The notes under the pieces: generated by a model | Database searches by the model: none | The model's input: only the letters and a program-made list of their open reading frames with translations | Told to the model about the DNA's origin: nothing | Part shown: piece after piece, positions 18,578-26,666 of the stretch | Layout of the letters: the number at the start of each line of letters is the position of its first letter | Numbering within the stretch: the first letter of the stretch is position 1 | Source of the DNA: Gelidibacter salicanalis | Lineage (GTDB): Bacteria; Bacteroidota; Bacteroidia; Flavobacteriales; Flavobacteriaceae | Reading direction: 5' to 3' | DNA length: 51,857 bases | NCBI RefSeq assembly: GCF_016469035.1 | Contig: NZ_JAEHJZ010000002.1 | Span: 1-51,857 of the forward strand | Position numbers and translations under genes: made by a program

Positions 18578-19813
18578 CTAATCAAACCGCATCGCCTTAA
18601 CCGGAGATATTTTGGTAATTATTACTGATGGAATTAAAAGCATTAACATACACACGATAAAGGTTCCTAAATTGAGCATTAAAATATAATCGAGGCTGAG
18701 ATATACCGGGGCTTCTGTTACGTGATATTCTTTAGGATTTAAAGCTACTAACCCAAAATACTTTTGGGCGAACAACAGTCCCAGTCCGATTAAATTCCCC
18801 CAAAATAATCCAAGACCAATCAAATAAGTAGCGTTATATAAAAACACCTTTCTGATGCTCCAATTCGTACTACCCAAAGCTTTTAGAATTCCAATCATTT
18901 GGGTGCGTTCTAAAATCAAGACCAATAACGCCGTAATCATATTAATCCCTGCTACAAGAATCATAATCCCGATAATGCCATAGGTATTGTTATCAAAAAT
19001 ACTGATCCACTCAAAAATAGAGACGTATTTTTGCTGTACGGTAATGGCATCCAAATCTGACGGAATTGTATCGTAAATTTCCATGCCTTTGGTTTCAATT
19101 TGATTGAAATCGTCAATAAACACTTCAAAGTTCCCTACTTGATCCTCGTTCCATTTATTCAACCGCTGTACATGACGGATATCGCCCATCACAAACTTTT
19201 CATCCATTTCTTTCATTCCAGAATTGTAAATCCCTACAATTTCAAAAGCTCTTAAAAAGGGCATCTGATCGATACGTTCTTTCTTAAAAACAGTCTGAAA
19301 GCTGTCGCCCAACTTAAATTGCAATCGGTTGGCCAAATATTGGGAAATAAGCACTTCATTGCTCATCTCCCCAGAATAGTCCGGAAGTCGTCCTTCAGTC
19401 AGAAACTCTTGAAAATAATGCCAGTCATAATCAGAACCCACTCCTTTTAAAACTACACCTTCAAAGTCCGTTTCTGTACGAACTACTCCAAATTTTGTAG
19501 CGGTGGCCTGCACATGACTAATCCCTTCAACATTTTTAAATTCAGGGTAAAATTCTTGGTTTTTACTGATTGGAATTTCAGACTCGTCAGAAGCGTTGCT
19601 ATCAAAGTTGGTGATGGTGACGTGACCATTAAAAGCCACCACCTTATCTCTAATCTTTTGCTGCAGTCCGATACCTGTAGCAATAGCAATCAGCATCACC
19701 ACAATACCGATAGCGATAGCAGTAATACCAATTTTTATAATCGGTGCTGATACACTACTTTTATACGCTTTACTGCCTATAATACGTTTAGCTATAAAAA
19801 ACTCGTAATTCAA
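18578..19813 (-). CDS. LolC/LolE-type ABC transporter permease (FtsX family)
   Basis: 411 residues. One N-terminal membrane segment (IIKIGITAIAIGIVVMLIAI), a periplasmic MacB-PCD-like domain (about 55-260), then three C-terminal segments with the FtsX signature (ILERTQMIGILKALGSTNWSIRKVFLYNATYLI). By family knowledge such permeases work with a separately encoded ATPase in lipoprotein release or MacB-like export; no ATPase is adjacent. The start is TTG at 19813: the family N-terminus MNYEFFIAKRIIGSK begins there, and an in-frame TAA sits two codons upstream. It is divergent from namZ with only 8 bases between starts, so each gene's promoter must overlap the other's coding sequence. Confidence 0.85.
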   Translation of the reverse strand: MNYEFFIAKRIIGSKAYKSSVSAPIIKIGITAIAIGIVVMLIAIATGIGLQQKIRDKVVAFNGHVTITNFDSNASDESEIPISKNQEFYPEFKNVEGISHVQATATKFGVVRTETDFEGVVLKGVGSDYDWHYFQEFLTEGRLPDYSGEMSNEVLISQYLANRLQFKLGDSFQTVFKKERIDQMPFLRAFEIVGIYNSGMKEMDEKFVMGDIRHVQRLNKWNEDQVGNFEVFIDDFNQIETKGMEIYDTIPSDLDAITVQQKYVSIFEWISIFDNNTYGIIGIMILVAGINMITALLVLILERTQMIGILKALGSTNWSIRKVFLYNATYLIGLGLFWGNLIGLGLLFAQKYFGLVALNPKEYHVTEAPVYLSLDYILMLNLGTFIVCMLMLLIPSVIITKISPVKAMRFD

Positions 19814-19821
19814 AATTTAAA

Positions 19822-21126
19822 ATGCGATTAAAGATGTTCAAAAATACGTCTTTCCCGATAATAATAGGACTTGTTTTGATTTTGATTTCTTGTGGAAATG
19901 GGATGAAGAGTATCAAGTATCAAGAACAAAGTATTAAGACAGATGACGGAGGGCCGATGACTGCGGAAAGCAAATCACCAACGGCAGACTTGAGTCAGGA
20001 GCCACTAAAAATTGGTGCCAATCAAACAGAAAATTATATTAAACTATTACGAGGAAAACGTGTGGGCGTTGTGGGCAATCAATCGAGTGTGATTTTTAAA
20101 GATGGCAATCGGAAGAACGCTAAAGGCACAGCCTATACCCATCTTGTAGATTCATTACTTAGTTTAAATATTAATGTGAAAAAAGTTTTTTCTCCAGAAC
20201 ATGGGTTTAGAGGTACTGCCGATGCGGGAGAAGAAATCAAGGATGGCTTAGATCCTAAAACAAATTTGCCGATTGTTTCATTATATGGCGATAATAAGAA
20301 ACCAACACCTGCCCAACTCCAAGGTTTAAATATTTTAGTTTTTGACATTCAAGATGTGGGTGTGCGGTTTTACACTTATATTTCCACCTTGCATTATGTG
20401 ATGGAAGCCTGTGCTGAGGCGAATATTCCTTTATTAATTTTAGACAGACCCAATCCGAATGGTCATTATATAGACGGTCCAATTTTAGAAAAAACCCATA
20501 CCAGCTTTGTGGGCATGCACCCAATTCCTATAGCCCACGGAATGACTATTGCTGAATATGCCCAAATGATTAATGGCGAAAAGTGGTTAAAAAATGGCAT
20601 TCAGTGCGCGTTAACCATCATTTCAATGGAAAACTATACGCATCAAATGCCTTACAGCCTACCTATAAAACCATCGCCAAATTTACCGAATGATCAATCG
20701 ATTGCTTTATATCCAAGCTTGTGCTTTTTTGAAGGCACCAATGTGAGTGTCGGTCGAGGCACGGACACGCAGTTTCAAGTTTTTGGAAGCCCTGAATTAG
20801 ATAAAAATCAGTTTAAATATCGATTTACACCACAATCTACGCTAGGCGCTAAAACACCACCTCAATTAGGCAAACTTTGTTATGGTAAAGATTTAACCCA
20901 GACCAACGTAGCACCAGGTATAAACTTAGAATATGTGATTAAAGCGTATGCACATACAGCAAACAAAACAACATTTTTCAATTCGTTTTTCGTGAAATTA
21001 GCAGGAACATCACAACTTCAAAAACAAATAGCGCAAGGGCTTTCTGAAAAAGAAATTAAAGCAACCTGGGCAACAGGTCTTGAAAAGTTTAAAAAAATCA
21101 GAGAACGCTATGTTTTATACCCATAA
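19822..21126 (+). CDS. namZ: Exo-beta-N-acetylmuramidase NamZ-like lipoprotein (DUF1343)
   Basis: 434 residues. A lipoprotein signal ends in LISC (Cys24), so the mature protein is membrane-anchored in the periplasm or at the outer membrane. The NamZ/DUF1343 family (PF07075) is recognised by SPEHGFRG (124-131), FDIQDVGVRFYTYISTLHY, LDRPNPNG (207-214) and PIPIAHGMT (235-242). Characterised members release terminal MurNAc from peptidoglycan fragments, feeding cell-wall recycling; Mpl at 8444-9799 is a downstream recycling enzyme. An in-frame ATG at 19834 is an alternative start that keeps the signal peptide. The Ser/Pro-rich stretch after the lipobox is probably a linker. Confidence 0.88.
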   Translation: MRLKMFKNTSFPIIIGLVLILISCGNGMKSIKYQEQSIKTDDGGPMTAESKSPTADLSQEPLKIGANQTENYIKLLRGKRVGVVGNQSSVIFKDGNRKNAKGTAYTHLVDSLLSLNINVKKVFSPEHGFRGTADAGEEIKDGLDPKTNLPIVSLYGDNKKPTPAQLQGLNILVFDIQDVGVRFYTYISTLHYVMEACAEANIPLLILDRPNPNGHYIDGPILEKTHTSFVGMHPIPIAHGMTIAEYAQMINGEKWLKNGIQCALTIISMENYTHQMPYSLPIKPSPNLPNDQSIALYPSLCFFEGTNVSVGRGTDTQFQVFGSPELDKNQFKYRFTPQSTLGAKTPPQLGKLCYGKDLTQTNVAPGINLEYVIKAYAHTANKTTFFNSFFVKLAGTSQLQKQIAQGLSEKEIKATWATGLEKFKKIRERYVLYP

Positions 21127-21142
21127 GTGTGAAGTGGTAGAT

Positions 21143-21982
21143 TTAGTCGACCGTTTCAACCGGAGTAGGTTTTCTATAGGTATGGAATGGTTGTTTTAGT
21201 AATTCGCCAATATTTCCATTTGCAACTTCATCAGGAAAAGTGTCCACACCATAGATAATTTTTTCTCTGTCCAAGATCATGAACGTACCGAACAATCGGT
21301 CCCAGATTGAGAAAATATTACCGTAGTTAGAATCTGTAAAGGGTAAAACATAGTGGTGGTGCACCTTATGCATGTCTGGCGACACCAACACATAGCTCAT
21401 AATCCTATCCAATTTTCTTGGCATCTTTATATTCGCGTGGGTAAATTGTGTAGCGATTAGCGACATAGATTGGTACAAAAAGACCAACGCTATGGGCGTT
21501 CCAATAACAAATACCCCAAAAAGCGTAAAAGCAAAACGGATGACGCTTTCTAAGGGATGATGACGGTTAGCCGTGGTCGTATCTACATTATGATCTGTAT
21601 GATGCACCAAATGGACCATCCATAAGAGTCTTACTTTATGTTCCACATAATGCGGCACATAAGCGCCCACAAAATCTAGTAACATGACACCCAATAAAGC
21701 ATATAGCCATAAGGGCATTTCAGGCAACCAATTAATGATTCCAAAATCGTTAAGTTTAACCCAGTCTGCTGTGTGCAAGAGCAAAAAAGCCAACCCAAAA
21801 TTTATCACTACCGTGGTTACCGTGAAAAAAATATTGGGAAGCGCATGATTCCATTTCTTATAGCTAAACTTAAATAATGGCACAATGCCTTCCAATACCC
21901 AAAATACAGTAATCCCTCCTACAAGAATCAAACTCCTGTGAAGTGGCGGAATGGTTTCGAAATAATTAATGATGCTTTCCAT
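21143..21982 (-). CDS. Sterol desaturase / fatty acid hydroxylase family membrane protein
   Basis: 279 residues with about four to five membrane segments and the di-iron histidine boxes of PF04116: HYVEH (H111/H115), HLVHHTDH (H124, H127, H128, H131), RHHP (H141/H142) and a later MHKVHHH. Members hydroxylate or desaturate lipid chains using O2; in Flavobacteria candidate substrates are hydroxy fatty acids, sphingolipids or carotenoids, which the sequence cannot resolve. Last gene of a three-gene minus-strand unit, starting 4 bases after the stop of the secreted thioredoxin-like gene. It is convergent with namZ, 16 bases apart. Confidence 0.88.
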   Translation of the reverse strand: MESIINYFETIPPLHRSLILVGGITVFWVLEGIVPLFKFSYKKWNHALPNIFFTVTTVVINFGLAFLLLHTADWVKLNDFGIINWLPEMPLWLYALLGVMLLDFVGAYVPHYVEHKVRLLWMVHLVHHTDHNVDTTTANRHHPLESVIRFAFTLFGVFVIGTPIALVFLYQSMSLIATQFTHANIKMPRKLDRIMSYVLVSPDMHKVHHHYVLPFTDSNYGNIFSIWDRLFGTFMILDREKIIYGVDTFPDEVANGNIGELLKQPFHTYRKPTPVETVD

Positions 21983-21986
21983 AATA

Positions 21987-22886
21987 TTACAAATGAATAT
22001 TAGAGATTAATTGCGATTTTTTCAAATTTATAGCAGAAACCTTGCTTTTCCACTGCTCTGCATTTTTTTCGTCTTTCTTTAAAAGATAAGAGGTATAATA
22101 TAGAAATGCAAGTAAATCTGTATTGGTCTCATCAATTTCAGAAAGATCCATTTTTTTTAATGCGCGGAGCACCTTTTTAGGTCGGTCTTGAAGAAGATGT
22201 TCTGATAATCGTAAAAATTCGCTTTTACGTGCTAAATGAACTTTATCGTGTGGCGCACTTTCTAACAGATAGTTGTCGGCTTCATCTAAGTACATCGTAG
22301 CAACCTGAATAATATCCTTTCTGATTTTCTGATTAACCAAAATTGCATAATCCAAATATTTTGATGCTAGCCGGAAAGCGGTATTAAAATCTTGCCGCTG
22401 GGAATAATTATCTAATTCGCCCTTTAAATAAGCCGTATTTAAAGCATAGGCTGTAATAAAATCTGTTAAATTAAAATATGCCTCTGGTGAGGTGGACGTA
22501 TTGATAATCATTCCATTAATATCCATGATTTTGATGTTATCATCTTCAAATTGACGGATATAACTGCTCGTTCTGGAATCTTTTATATTATCGTATAATT
22601 CTGCATATAGATGCTCACTGACTTTTACAGGTACAAAATATTCCCAAATGATTTGGTTTATTTCAACATGATCAAATATATTTTCAAACACTATTTCATT
22701 ACCGCGCTCATCATTTAAAATTACGGGATACGGAATTAATGCGGCCTCTTCCCATATCATAAATAACATCTTATCCTGAACTAAAGCAATTCGCTTGGCA
22801 GCATCAAGAGATGTCATCCATTCTTGAGAAAAGCTAGAACCTGAAGCCGCTAGGGTGATTGCTAAACAAATAATATATTTTTTCAT
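21987..22886 (-). CDS. Secreted thioredoxin-like-fold protein of unknown function, no CxxC
   Basis: 299 residues with a signal peptide (cut near GSSFSQEW). The mature N-terminus (EWMTSLDAAKRIALVQDKMLFMIWEEA) resembles the first strand and helix of thioredoxin-like proteins that begin W..sl..A...A....K, but no CxxC is present and the fold call is weak. The C-terminal half is helical and TPR-like (FRLASKYLDYAILVNQKI, YLDEADNYLLESAPHDKVHLA). It lies between a cysteine-cluster protein gene and a hydroxylase gene with gaps of 9 and 4 bases, so it is surely co-transcribed with them. I do not recognise a named family. Confidence 0.6.
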   Translation of the reverse strand: MKKYIICLAITLAASGSSFSQEWMTSLDAAKRIALVQDKMLFMIWEEAALIPYPVILNDERGNEIVFENIFDHVEINQIIWEYFVPVKVSEHLYAELYDNIKDSRTSSYIRQFEDDNIKIMDINGMIINTSTSPEAYFNLTDFITAYALNTAYLKGELDNYSQRQDFNTAFRLASKYLDYAILVNQKIRKDIIQVATMYLDEADNYLLESAPHDKVHLARKSEFLRLSEHLLQDRPKKVLRALKKMDLSEIDETNTDLLAFLYYTSYLLKKDEKNAEQWKSKVSAINLKKSQLISNIHL

Positions 22887-22895
22887 GGGGCAATT

Positions 22896-23390
22896 TTAAA
22901 GTTTTATACGGCGTTTCATTTCCTCAACAATATTAAATGCTGCGGGACAGATGGCGACGTTTTTTAATGTAAGATATGAAATCTGTTGAAATTTTTTTCT
23001 ATCTGTGTGAGGAAACTCTCTACATGCTTTTGGTCTAACATCGTAAATTGTGCAATAATTATCGGCGCCCAAAAATGTACAAGGCACACTTTGCAGCACA
23101 TAATCCTTATCTTCGTCGACTCGGAGATACTGCTCAATAAATTGAGAGGGCTTTAACCTAAAGTGTTTGGCAATCCTATCCACATCTTTATCGGTAAACA
23201 ATGGCCCTGTCGTTTTGCAGCAATTGGCACACGTCAGACAATCTGTTCGTTTAAATTCATTTTCATGTAAGTCTTGCATTATATAATCCAGCTGCTTGGG
23301 TGGTTTCTTTTTAAGCTTCGTAAAGAAGATTTTATTCTCCTTATGCTTATCTTTGGAGAGCTTTGGAAGATTTTGAAGAAGGTCTTGCAT
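22896..23390 (-). CDS. YkgJ-family cysteine cluster protein
   Basis: 164 residues from ATG 23390; an in-frame ATG at 23408 would add six residues. A CxxCxxCC motif (C51, C54, C57, C58: CLTCANCCKT) plus later cysteines in VPCTFLG, NYCTIYDVRPKACREFPH match PF03692, a putative zinc or Fe-S binding family. Function is not established; similar proteins are sometimes described as zinc/iron chelators. First gene of a three-gene operon with the secreted thioredoxin-like protein and the di-iron hydroxylase, so an iron- or redox-related role is possible (inference). Confidence 0.8.
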   Translation of the reverse strand: MQDLLQNLPKLSKDKHKENKIFFTKLKKKPPKQLDYIMQDLHENEFKRTDCLTCANCCKTTGPLFTDKDVDRIAKHFRLKPSQFIEQYLRVDEDKDYVLQSVPCTFLGADNYCTIYDVRPKACREFPHTDRKKFQQISYLTLKNVAICPAAFNIVEEMKRRIKL

Positions 23391-23410
23391 CCTGTAAAAA
23401 TAATACATTT

Positions 23411-23440
23411 AAATCTTAAGATTTCCGTCTATGCGGAAAT
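23411..23440. promoter_or_regulatory. 14-bp perfect palindrome plus short hairpin between divergent genes
   Basis: AAATCTTAAGATTT (23411-23424) is a perfect 14-bp palindrome. It overlaps a second inverted repeat, ATTTCCG-TCTATG-CGGAAAT (23421-23440). Both lie in the 65-base gap between the divergent ykgJ-like and methyltransferase genes, where an operator shared by both would sit. I see no TAnnTTTG box here. Confidence 0.5.
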
Positions 23441-23455
23441 GAAAACACTTTTTCA

Positions 23456-24151
23456 ATGAAAGATCTTTTCGGAACCGCTTTACTAGATTATTATAACGGA
23501 AATTTCACAGAAGACATTGTTACTTCTACCAATATTTCTGAAGAAGATGAACTGCCTCTCACCTACTTATTTAGGGACTACCAGGACATGTCCAAATTGG
23601 AACAAAAAGCCTTGCAACTTACCACAGGAAAGGTGCTTGATGTAGGTTGTGGTGCCGGAAGTCATAGTTTGCATCTACAAGACAAAGGTCTTGAAGTGAA
23701 AGCCATTGATGTGTCTAAGGGCGCTGTAGAAGTCACTCAAAAACGAGGGGTGAACAATGTAACTCTAATTTCTGTTTTAGACGAAACGGAAACCTTTGAT
23801 ACCATTTTATTGATGATGAATGGCACAGGCATTTTTCAAGAGCTCGCAAAAACGCCAAACTATTTGAAACATCTTAAGACGCTTCTAAATCCTGGAGGTC
23901 AAATTTTGATAGATTCTACAGACATCAAATACATGTATGAAGACGACGATGGCGGATTCTGGCAAGATTTGCATGCCAATTATTACGGTGAATTAGATTA
24001 TCTGTTGAGCTATAAAGGTGAATCCGAAATACTTACAACCTGGTTGTATTTAGATTTTGAAACGCTGGCAACGTCTTGTGTATCTGTGGGGTTACAATGT
24101 GAATTGGTGATGGAGGGTGATCATTATGATTATTTAGCGCGGATATTTTAA
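23456..24151 (+). CDS. Class I SAM-dependent methyltransferase
   Basis: 231 residues. SAM-binding motif I KVLDVGCGAGSHSLHL (59-74) and the acidic ribose-binding Asp85 (VKAIDVSKGA) identify a Rossmann-fold methyltransferase; LLMMNGTGIFQEL and LLNPGGQILIDSTD are the later core strands. Substrate unknown; the fold is close to small-molecule methyltransferases. ATG 23456 is 65 bases from the divergent ykgJ-like start. Confidence 0.85.
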   Translation: MKDLFGTALLDYYNGNFTEDIVTSTNISEEDELPLTYLFRDYQDMSKLEQKALQLTTGKVLDVGCGAGSHSLHLQDKGLEVKAIDVSKGAVEVTQKRGVNNVTLISVLDETETFDTILLMMNGTGIFQELAKTPNYLKHLKTLLNPGGQILIDSTDIKYMYEDDDGGFWQDLHANYYGELDYLLSYKGESEILTTWLYLDFETLATSCVSVGLQCELVMEGDHYDYLARIF

Positions 24152-24529
24152 TAATATATAGTGCGGTTGCTGTGCCACAAAAAACACAAAGTTGACACAA
24201 AAAACACAAAAAATTTGTGACTTCTTTGTGTTAATAAAATTATAAATAATTGTCGCTATAAATCTTGCTTGTAAGTTCTACTCGGCTCAGTTTTCGAAAA
24301 ACGCGAAGTCGAAAAAAGACCAAACAAATCTCCATATAATACCTTAGTGAAACTTTGTGACTTCTTTGAGCAACTTTGTGTAACAAATTATGGTTTTAAA
24401 ATCATTATTGAGGTGATACGCGCTAAAACTTTATTAGCGCAAATAAAAAGAAATACTTATTTAAATTTCCATGAAACTTTGCGACTTCTTTGAGTAACTT
24501 AGTGTTACAACTATTTAACATTTAAAATA
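24152..24529. repeat. Helically phased TTTGTG repeat tract preceding the GxxExxY gene
   Basis: No gene; mostly repeats. A block with CACAAA words at 24176, 24185, 24196 (CACAA) and 24205 faces a block TTTGTGACTTCTTTGTGTTA (24214-24233), so the two form an imperfect inverted repeat. Two further 39-base direct copies occur at 24348-24386 and 24472-24510, identical at 35 of 39 positions. Each holds TTTGNG words about 10-11 bases apart, one helical turn. A small inverted pair GCGCTAAAA/TTAGCGC (24420-24440) lies between them. The last copy ends 19 bases before the GxxExxY ATG. Confidence 0.8.
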
Positions 24530-24904
24530 ATGATAATAGAAAATGAATTATCCAATAAAATAATTGGTTGTGCAATTGAAGTTCACAAACAACTTGGTCC
24601 TGGTTTATTAGAATCAGCCTATAAAGAATGTTTACTGCACGAGCTTTTATTACACGGGCTCAACGTTCAAAAAGAAAAACCGATGCCAATTATTTATAAG
24701 GATGTAAAACTAGATCACGGCTATAGAATTGATTTACTAGTTGAGAATAAAGTCGTCATAGAAATTAAAACCGTTGAAGGGTTTACAGATGTCCATCTCG
24801 CTCAAGTTATAACTTACTTAAAACTCGGAAATTACAAGTTAGGGCTGTTACTAAATTTTCACGTGACTACACTACGAAATGGTATCAAACGAGTTGTACT
24901 TTAA
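24530..24904 (+). CDS. GxxExxY family protein (PD-(D/E)xK nuclease-like)
   Basis: 124 residues. The name-giving motif is G25-L-L-E28-S-A-Y31, preceded by conserved IIGCAIEVHKQLGPG. A PD-(D/E)xK-type core follows: D68 (YRIDLLV), E78-I-K80 (VVIEIKTVE) and Q92/Y96 (AQVITYLKL), all intact, matching PF13366 (PDDEXK_3). Biological role is not established. The gene sits alone behind the TTTGTG repeat tract and its stop is 4 bases from the stop of the convergent amidohydrolase gene. No promoter box is evident, so the repeat tract itself may hold the signals. Confidence 0.88.
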   Translation: MIIENELSNKIIGCAIEVHKQLGPGLLESAYKECLLHELLLHGLNVQKEKPMPIIYKDVKLDHGYRIDLLVENKVVIEIKTVEGFTDVHLAQVITYLKLGNYKLGLLLNFHVTTLRNGIKRVVL

Positions 24905-24908
24905 TCAT

Positions 24909-26525
24909 TTATTGCCTCACCCCACCCACAAAAGTTTTCTCCACTTTAATGTTTGGTATGTCATGCACCTCCATAGTCATGATGTCTTTATCAAGAATGA
25001 TAAAATCTGCGAACTTTCCTTTTTCGATGCTGCCTTTTTCTTTTTCCTCAAAATTTGAATAAGCGCCCCAAATGGTCATCCCTCTTAAAGTTTCTTCTCG
25101 GGTCAATGCATTTTCCATTTGATAGCCTTCTTTTGGATATTTATCCAAATCCTGACGCGCAACAGCCGCGTAAAACGTTAAAAACGGACTCACCTGCTCC
25201 ACCGGAAAATCAGTTCCCAAGGCCACTTTGCCATAGGCGTCCAATAATTGTTTAAAAGCATAGGCTCCTTTAATACGGTCTGGACCTAACCGATCTTCTG
25301 CCCAATACATATCAGACGTGGCGTGGGTGGGTTGTACGGATGGCATGATGTTTTTATACATTTCAAAATCTTCCGGAGAGATAATTTGTGCGTGTTCAAC
25401 ACGCCAGCGTCTGTCTGCTTTGTTCTTTAATACTTTGTTGTAAGTTTGCAAAACCGCATGATTGGCAGAATCTCCAATAGCATGTGTGTTCATCTGAAAG
25501 TCAGAATTGGCTATACGTTGTGCGGCATTATTAAACGTTTCCAAATCTGTAACCATTAATCCATAATGATTTGGTTTATCATTATAGGGCTTTCTTAACA
25601 TGGCTCCTCGTGATCCCAAGGCGCCATCAGCATAGAATTTAAAACTACTCACGTTTAATTTGTCTGTTTTACGCGTTCCTTTTTTTAAATAATAATCTAC
25701 GTTTTCTTTTGAACCGGACACCATCGCATACACCCGGATGTTCAAATCTCCTGTTTGCTGTAGGCTATCAATCAACTCAATGGCTTGTTGGGATAATCCG
25801 GCATCATCAACCGTGGTCAATCCGTAGTCAAAACATATTTTTTGCGCGTCTAAAAGCGCATTGATCATCTCTTGCTGAGACGATTTAGGCCAATAATTCA
25901 TTACTAAATTTTCTGCATTATCAACCAATACTCCTGTAAGCTGTCCGTCTTCAATCACTACTTCACCGCCATCAACTTTACTAGCCACGGTTACTTTACC
26001 CAAATTTAAGGCCGCCTGATTTACTAAAATAGCATGACCATCAATACGTGTCAACGCAATTGGGGTGTCTGGATACAATTCGTCCAACAAGGCTTTATTA
26101 GGAAATTCTTTGACTTCCCAATTGTTTTGGTCCCAACCGCGACCTAAAATATAATCAAGGTTTTTCTCATTTTGAAAAGAACTGATGCGCTCAATAATTT
26201 CTTCAAAACTCTTTGTACCTACTAAATTAACGGATTGTTGGTTTAATCCCATTCCTAAGAAATGGCAGTGGGCATCAATAAAACCAGGCACAATGGTTTG
26301 GCCATTGGCATCAATGATATTCTCTGAAGCAAATTTATCTTGAATAGCCTTTGAACTCCCGATCTCTAAAAACTTACCGTCCTTAATGGCAAATGCTTCA
26401 GTTTTTCCGAAAGCGTCATCCACGGTATATACATTTCCGTTGATTACAATGGAATCGACTTCAATTTTTTCGTTTTCACAAGAAAAAATGGTGGCAATAA
26501 GAAGTAAGATAACTAGTTTTTTCAT
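24909..26525 (-). CDS. Amidohydrolase lipoprotein, YtcJ-like (Amidohydro_3)
   Basis: 538 residues. Lipobox TIFSC (Cys16) makes it a lipoprotein. The metal-dependent hydrolase fold has H86-C-H88 in VPGFIDAHCHFLG, later DGHAILVNQAA, MNTHAIGDSANH, WRVEHAQIISPED and VALGTDFPVEQVSP. This is the family of YtcJ and NfdA-like N-substituted formamide hydrolases; substrate unknown. It probably acts in the periplasm. The gene lies downstream of the barrel gene on the same strand, but a terminator at 26572-26598 separates them. Confidence 0.88.
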   Translation of the reverse strand: MKKLVILLLIATIFSCENEKIEVDSIVINGNVYTVDDAFGKTEAFAIKDGKFLEIGSSKAIQDKFASENIIDANGQTIVPGFIDAHCHFLGMGLNQQSVNLVGTKSFEEIIERISSFQNEKNLDYILGRGWDQNNWEVKEFPNKALLDELYPDTPIALTRIDGHAILVNQAALNLGKVTVASKVDGGEVVIEDGQLTGVLVDNAENLVMNYWPKSSQQEMINALLDAQKICFDYGLTTVDDAGLSQQAIELIDSLQQTGDLNIRVYAMVSGSKENVDYYLKKGTRKTDKLNVSSFKFYADGALGSRGAMLRKPYNDKPNHYGLMVTDLETFNNAAQRIANSDFQMNTHAIGDSANHAVLQTYNKVLKNKADRRWRVEHAQIISPEDFEMYKNIMPSVQPTHATSDMYWAEDRLGPDRIKGAYAFKQLLDAYGKVALGTDFPVEQVSPFLTFYAAVARQDLDKYPKEGYQMENALTREETLRGMTIWGAYSNFEEKEKGSIEKGKFADFIILDKDIMTMEVHDIPNIKVEKTFVGGVRQ

Positions 26526-26571
26526 TTTAGAGATTGGTTTCTATTAGTCATAGTTGTTAGGTAAAAATAAG

Positions 26572-26600
26572 AAAAGCATCCAGATCTTGGATGCTTTTTT
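26572..26600 (-). terminator. Terminator downstream of the outer-membrane barrel gene
   Basis: An 11-bp perfect stem (26572-26582 and 26588-26598, AAAAGCATCCA) around GATCT, with T-rich sequence after it on the minus strand. It should end the TPR/barrel transcript before the amidohydrolase gene. Confidence 0.8.
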
Positions 26601-26643
26601 GCTACAATGTCACTTTGACATTGATTTGTTGTACTTAAATGGG

Positions 26644-26663
26644 ATCCCCGCTTTCTCGGGGAT
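26644..26663. repeat. REP-like hairpin ATCCCCG-CTTTCT-CGGGGAT
   Basis: A 7-bp GC-rich stem, 3 bases after the barrel gene stop on the minus strand and without a following T-run. It resembles the dispersed CCCGCTTTCGCGGG-type hairpins seen between genes in many Bacteroidetes genomes. Confidence 0.5.
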
Positions 26664-26666
26664 ATA

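Noticed and set aside
19783-19790. TACGTTTA as a -7 box for namZ
   Set aside because: It has one mismatch to TAnnTTTG and no -33 element, so I could not support it as a feature.
24174-24510. Possible CRISPR array
   Set aside because: Repeats are few, imperfect, face both directions and lack regular spacers; no cas gene is near.
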